Program-made: the position numbers and the translations under genes
The notes under the pieces: generated by a model
The model's input: the letters and a program-made list of their open reading frames with translations, nothing else
What the model was told of the DNA's origin: nothing
Database searches by the model: none
In this document: positions 32,232 to 35,882 of the stretch, piece by piece
Layout: the number at the start of each line of letters is the position of its first letter
Position numbering within the stretch: the stretch's first letter is position 1
Origin: Paracoccaceae bacterium
Lineage (GTDB): Bacteria; Pseudomonadota; Alphaproteobacteria; Rhodobacterales; Rhodobacteraceae
Direction: 5' to 3'
NCBI GenBank assembly: GCA_026713305.1
Contig: JAPOOS010000157.1
Location: 1-35,882, forward strand
DNA length: 35,882 nucleotides

Positions 32232-34673
32232 ATGAACAAGACAACCAACTACTCGACCATGGACGAGAAAGAGGTCTCCAAGTACGTTGAGGAGATCGAC
32301 GACCTGAACGCATTCGACGAGTCAGGCCTATCCCCGCTGCACCACATTTGTGCATCCAACGAAAACGCCAATGTTGTAAGGAATCTGCTGCGGGCCGGCG
32401 CCAATGCCACGGCAAGGACCGAAGGCGGCCTGACACCGCTTCATGCGGCAGCTGCATACAATTCGAACCCCAACATCGTTTCGGCCCTGATCGAGTGCGG
32501 CGCAGGAGCAAACGCCCGAAGCAGTCTCGGCCTCACACCGCTGCTCGGCGCGGCTGCATACAACAAGAACCCAAAGGTCGTTTCGGCCCTGATCGACGCC
32601 GGGTGTCAGTTGGGCGCAGTGTCGGAACAAAAGCTCAACGCTCTCTTCGCAGCCGCTGCACACAATTCCAACCCGGGCATGGTCTCGCTGCTGGTCAAGA
32701 GTGGAATTCCCGTTGACGCGCGCGACAGCAACGATGCCACGGCGCTGCACTTCGCCGCAGCATACAACAGCAATCCCGAAGTGGCCGGTGCGCTGATTGA
32801 CGCGGGCGCTGAAATTGATGCAGCCGACTCCTGCGGATTGGCGCCACTGCACCTTGCTGCGCGCGGCAATCCGGAACCAAGAATGGTTCTGACGCTCATA
32901 GAGGGGGGAGCGAAGATTGGCCTGAGGTCCGACGATGGCAAGATTGCCATGGACTTTGCCAAGTCCTCGAACGAGGCAGTTTGCAAGTCGAACGCGTTCG
33001 TGTTGCTGCGGTCGGTTCACAAAAGCAATTGGGCCACCGAGGAATACTTTTCCCGCGCAACCCCCGAGGATGTGAAGGCATGCTTGGCGGATGGCGTGAA
33101 GATCAATGCCGCAGGTGGTTCCAAATCGCTTTCCCCGCTGCACTGGGCGGTACGCTATACCCGGCAAATTGAAGTCATCGAGATACTCCTCGAGAACAAG
33201 GCATCCTTGAATTTCAGCGACGGCATAGGACAGACGCCGCTGCACTGGGCGGTGCGGAACACACATGCCGCCAAGGACATCGTGAAACTTCTCATCGCCA
33301 AGGGCGCCAATGTAAAGAGCAGAACGCGCAACGACGACGCCACACCGCTCCGCAGCGCCGCCCGATATGCCGTCGATGCAGGGATTTTGGATCAACTGAT
33401 CTCGGCGGGAGCGGATGCGGTCGACACCACGAGCAAGGGCAACACTCTCCTTCACACCGCCATCCGAAACGAATTCTGCATGGAGGAAGTGGTTAAGCTG
33501 CTTATGGGCCATGGCTTGGACATCAATGCCAAGGATTCAAATGGCATGACTCCACTGCACCATGCCATTCGATACATGCGGGCGCCCGAGCAGATCGCTT
33601 TCCTGATCGAGTCCGGAGCGGACCCGTTGGCAAAGTCCGGCGGTTACCAGCCCCGCACCCCTCTGGAACTTGCCTCCAAGTCCAACCGCAAGAACCTGGC
33701 AAAGCTGTTTCCGTCGAACGCGATAGGCGGCAAGAAGAAGAAAAAGCTTGCAAAGAAAAAGTCCAAGAAGAACGACCCGTCTGCCGAACAGGCTGAATCC
33801 AAGACTGCGGAGGAGGCTGGCGCGCCGGAAGGCAAGGTGGAGGCTGCTGACAAGGAAGCCGAAATCGCGGAGAAGAAGTCGCAGGCCACGAAACAGGCAG
33901 TCGCCTCGGACAGTACAGAGGCGCGCATCTGGGGTGATGCGGACTATTTCTCTCACGCCACGCCCGAGGATGTGTCCAGGAATCTTGAAATCGGTGCAGA
34001 CATTGCCAAGCCATTCGACAGCAGTCGTCGCACCGCTCTGCATTTGGCCGCCAGCACTTCCAAACATGTCGAGGTTGTGGGCCTGTTGATTGAGAAAGGA
34101 GCAGATCTGAACGCCCGCGACAGCAATGGCATGACTGCACTTCACTTCTGTGGCGCAAATGCAACCGCTGGGGCGGACATTGCCAAGCTCCTGATCGACA
34201 GCGGCGCGGACTTGACGTCTCGAACGAAGCGGGACGGCGCCACTCCGCTCCGCATGGCCGTCAAGAATGCGGTTTCGCTGGACGTTGTCACGGCAATGAT
34301 TGACGGGGGCGCTTCGCTCGACGATCATACGAAAAGAGGTGTGCCGTTGCTCCACAGCGCAGCGCGCAACCGAAAGATTGCCGTGAAGGTCGTGCGGGAC
34401 TTGCTGGCCCGGGATGCCGACATCGCAGAACTGGACAAGGCAGGAAACAACATTCTGCATGTAGCAATGCGTGTTAGGTCACCCAGAGCGACAATCGAGT
34501 TTCTGTTGGATGCTGGCGCGGACCCACAGGTAAAAAACTCCCGCGGCAAGAAGCCAACCGACGTCGGACCGCCTTCGCTGCGCAAGGCGCTTTCAACGAT
34601 GGCTGCGGCGCACAAGGAAAAACAGCCTCCTTCGGATGCGAATTCAGCCGCCGAAGAGCCAAGCTCGGACTAG
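32232..34673 (+). CDS. Large ankyrin-repeat protein with duplicated repeat module
   Basis: An 813-residue protein without signal peptide or membrane segment, built of ankyrin repeats that normally mediate protein binding. Block A (residues about 32-265) has seven repeats at an exact 34-residue period (starts at 32, 66, 100, 134, 168, 202, 236), with the unusual loop AAYNSNP. Block B starts at Trp267 with YFSRATPEDV and has five repeats plus a cap. A charged linker (about 497-565), with GGKKKKKLAKKKSKK followed by an Ala/Glu/Lys-rich likely coiled stretch, precedes block C. Block C starts at Trp567 with YFSHATPEDV and again has five repeats. Blocks B and C share repeat order and look duplicated. 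No enzyme domain is seen. It may be a scaffold or, in a host-associated cell, an effector; that role is inference. Confidence 0.9.
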   Translation: MNKTTNYSTMDEKEVSKYVEEIDDLNAFDESGLSPLHHICASNENANVVRNLLRAGANATARTEGGLTPLHAAAAYNSNPNIVSALIECGAGANARSSLGLTPLLGAAAYNKNPKVVSALIDAGCQLGAVSEQKLNALFAAAAHNSNPGMVSLLVKSGIPVDARDSNDATALHFAAAYNSNPEVAGALIDAGAEIDAADSCGLAPLHLAARGNPEPRMVLTLIEGGAKIGLRSDDGKIAMDFAKSSNEAVCKSNAFVLLRSVHKSNWATEEYFSRATPEDVKACLADGVKINAAGGSKSLSPLHWAVRYTRQIEVIEILLENKASLNFSDGIGQTPLHWAVRNTHAAKDIVKLLIAKGANVKSRTRNDDATPLRSAARYAVDAGILDQLISAGADAVDTTSKGNTLLHTAIRNEFCMEEVVKLLMGHGLDINAKDSNGMTPLHHAIRYMRAPEQIAFLIESGADPLAKSGGYQPRTPLELASKSNRKNLAKLFPSNAIGGKKKKKLAKKKSKKNDPSAEQAESKTAEEAGAPEGKVEAADKEAEIAEKKSQATKQAVASDSTEARIWGDADYFSHATPEDVSRNLEIGADIAKPFDSSRRTALHLAASTSKHVEVVGLLIEKGADLNARDSNGMTALHFCGANATAGADIAKLLIDSGADLTSRTKRDGATPLRMAVKNAVSLDVVTAMIDGGASLDDHTKRGVPLLHSAARNRKIAVKVVRDLLARDADIAELDKAGNNILHVAMRVRSPRATIEFLLDAGADPQVKNSRGKKPTDVGPPSLRKALSTMAAAHKEKQPPSDANSAAEEPSSD

Positions 34674-34683
34674 GGACCAGCCC

Positions 34684-35655
34684 TTGTTTACTCTCGACGA
34701 ATTGAAAGAGGCGTCGCGAACCGTCTACCGCGCCATGCAGCCGACGCCTCAGCTCGCATGGCCGTTGCTTGAAGAGGAGACTGGCTGCAATGTGTGGGTC
34801 AAGCACGAAAACCACACTCCGATCGGAGCATTCAAGATCCGCGGTGGCATAACCTTTGTCGAATGGCTCAAAACTGAAGGGCTGAAGGTTGCAGGCGTGG
34901 TGACTGCGACTCGAGGCAATCACGGGCAGAGCATCGCCCGTGCAGCAACGCAGGCCGGCTTGAAGGCAAAAATAGTCGTTCCACACGGCAACTCCGTCGA
35001 AAAAAACCGGGCAATGAAGGCATTCGGGGCCGAACTGATCGAATTTGGCTCTGACTTTGACAGCGCCAAGCTGGAGGCTGCTCGCATCGCATCCGACGAG
35101 GGGTTCGAGTTTGTGCCGCCCTTTCATCGCGAGCTTGTTCGCGGTGTCGCCACCTACGGCTTGGAACTCATGCTTGGGGCGCCGCCGCTGGACACGATCT
35201 ATGTCCCAATTGGCTGTGGCTCCGGCATTTGCGGGTTGATTTCGGCACGCGATTGCCTTGGTCTGGACACGAAGATCGTTGGCGTGGTTTCCGAACATGC
35301 CGCCACTGCCAAGCTGTCGGTCGAAGCAGGCCGCCTTGTCGAGACAAATTCCGCCGATACATTTGCCGACGGCATGGCCGTGCGGGTGCCTGTCAAGGCA
35401 GCGTTCGACATCTATTCCGAAGGAGCCGACAGGATTGTGGCGGTCAGCGACGAACAGATCGTCGAGGCAATGCTGTGCTATTTGCGCACAACGCACAATC
35501 TGACCGAGGGCGCAGGCGCAGCGCCTCTGGCTGCCCTCATGAACGAGAAGGACCGCCAGAGCGGAAAGGCAGTTGGCCTCATCATGTCGGGCGGCAACAT
35601 TGACCTGTCCTGGACCCGGCAAGTGATTGCTGGAAAGGTGCCGCGCCTGTCTTGA
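34684..35655 (+). CDS. PLP-dependent threonine/serine dehydratase-like enzyme
   Basis: A fold-type II pyridoxal-phosphate enzyme of the threonine dehydratase (ammonia-lyase) group, which deaminates hydroxy-amino acids to 2-oxoacids. The protein (323 residues) has the Schiff-base Lys51 in HENHTPIGAFKIRGG, the substrate loop TATRGNHGQS, the glycine-rich phosphate site GCGSGICG, and SGGNIDLS near the C-terminus. It lacks the C-terminal ACT regulatory domain of biosynthetic IlvA, so it is a short, catabolic-type or racemase-like member. A frame is open from ATG 34636, inside the ankyrin gene. TTG 34684 is preferred: it lies just after the ankyrin stop, has AGGGA about 7 bases upstream, and gives the usual FTLDEL start. 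Exact substrate (threonine, serine, hydroxyaspartate) is uncertain. Confidence 0.88.
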   Translation: MFTLDELKEASRTVYRAMQPTPQLAWPLLEEETGCNVWVKHENHTPIGAFKIRGGITFVEWLKTEGLKVAGVVTATRGNHGQSIARAATQAGLKAKIVVPHGNSVEKNRAMKAFGAELIEFGSDFDSAKLEAARIASDEGFEFVPPFHRELVRGVATYGLELMLGAPPLDTIYVPIGCGSGICGLISARDCLGLDTKIVGVVSEHAATAKLSVEAGRLVETNSADTFADGMAVRVPVKAAFDIYSEGADRIVAVSDEQIVEAMLCYLRTTHNLTEGAGAAPLAALMNEKDRQSGKAVGLIMSGGNIDLSWTRQVIAGKVPRLS

Positions 35656-35759
35656 GTGGCATCAGAACGCCATCCAGCGCCGCGCGACTTCCACGGCAAC
35701 TGCCTTGACCCTTTCAAACACAGCAAGTTCAGTCCTGCGTTGACGCGACAGGCTGCTTG

Positions 35760-35882
35760 GTGCGCGCCATTGTTGAGATGGATTTCGAGTGCGAAGGCAA
35801 CCACCTGCGCGCTGGCGGCACAGCAGCGCCGGGAACATCAACTGTAGAGTTCATGCCGCTGGGCGGCTGGCTTGAAGAGCAG
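35760..35882 (+). CDS. Possible start of an unidentified gene, cut by the right edge
   Basis: A frame begins after a stop at 35706-35708 and stays open to the end of the window. The candidate starts are GTG 35760 and ATG 35778. From the ATG it reads MDFECEGNHLRAGGTAAPGT and continues into VEFMPLGGWLEEQ. The composition looks more protein-like than the chance frames in the spacers, but only 35-41 residues are visible, no ribosome binding site is strong, and I recognise no family. It is same-strand with the dehydratase, 104 bases after it. Confidence 0.3.
   Translation, partial: MRAIVEMDFECEGNHLRAGGTAAPGTSTVEFMPLGGWLEEQ

Noticed and set aside
32328..33512. 394-codon minus-strand open frame
   Set aside because: It is the reverse of the ankyrin repeats; its periodic look comes from the repeats on the other strand.
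34636..34683. ATG 34636 as start of the dehydratase
   Set aside because: It would overlap the ankyrin gene by 38 bases and add 16 residues absent from the family; TTG 34684 has a ribosome binding site and the usual N-terminus.
1..35882. tRNA/rRNA genes, CRISPR arrays, prophage or defence islands
   Set aside because: Reading both strands I found no tRNA-like TTCGA loop with matching stems, no spaced identical repeats, and no phage structural or restriction genes; a covariance-model scan could still find a small RNA.

Overview
The window looks like a chromosomal segment of an alphaproteobacterium with moderately high GC. Three things support this. It has a complete fixNOQP-fixGHIS-type cbb3 oxidase locus. 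It has an rsfS-rlmH-gpmI-ctpA-rppH block of the kind found in alphaproteobacteria. It also has a GTTC-N7-GTTC LexA box, the alphaproteobacterial SOS-box type, directly in front of dnaE2. A large ankyrin-repeat protein and gene-poor spacers, one holding a decayed transposase, would fit a host-associated lineage, but that is inference.

Layout. 1-313: start of a P-loop ATPase that runs off the left edge. 314-1382: gene-free spacer with a transposase remnant. 1383-2462: FAD amine/amino-acid oxidase-like protein. 2663-10409: ccoN, ccoO, ccoQ, ccoP, ccoG, ccoH, ccoI, ccoS, giving the high-affinity terminal oxidase together with its Fe-S, copper-ATPase and assembly factors. 10524-16056 (minus strand): Gfo/Idh/MocA oxidoreductase, class I aminotransferase and the error-prone polymerase dnaE2. 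The aminotransferase start overlaps the dnaE2 stop. 16412-25467 (plus strand): an eight-gene unit with a peptidase M19-like protein, all five parts of a peptide/nickel-type ABC importer, an MmgE/PrpD-family protein and a ComA (phosphosulfolactate synthase)-family protein. 25532-31246 (minus strand): SAM methyltransferase, rppH, ctpA, gpmI, rlmH, rsfS. 31247-32231: gene-free spacer. 32232-34673: 813-aa ankyrin protein built of three repeat blocks. 34684-35655: PLP-dependent threonine/serine dehydratase-like enzyme. 35760-end: possible start of another gene.

How they work together. The cco genes form one respiratory module with tight start/stop overlaps. The 16412-25467 unit is the best candidate for an undescribed system. 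It pairs a solute importer with an M19 homologue that has lost several metal ligands, a PrpD-type enzyme and a divergent ComA-like enzyme, with no other coenzyme M genes nearby. This suggests uptake and breakdown of an unidentified organic acid, peptide-like or sulfonate-like compound. The other distinctive gene is the ankyrin protein, whose second and third blocks look like copies of one cap-plus-five-repeat module spaced 300 residues apart.

All functions are read from motifs and family knowledge; no database search was run.
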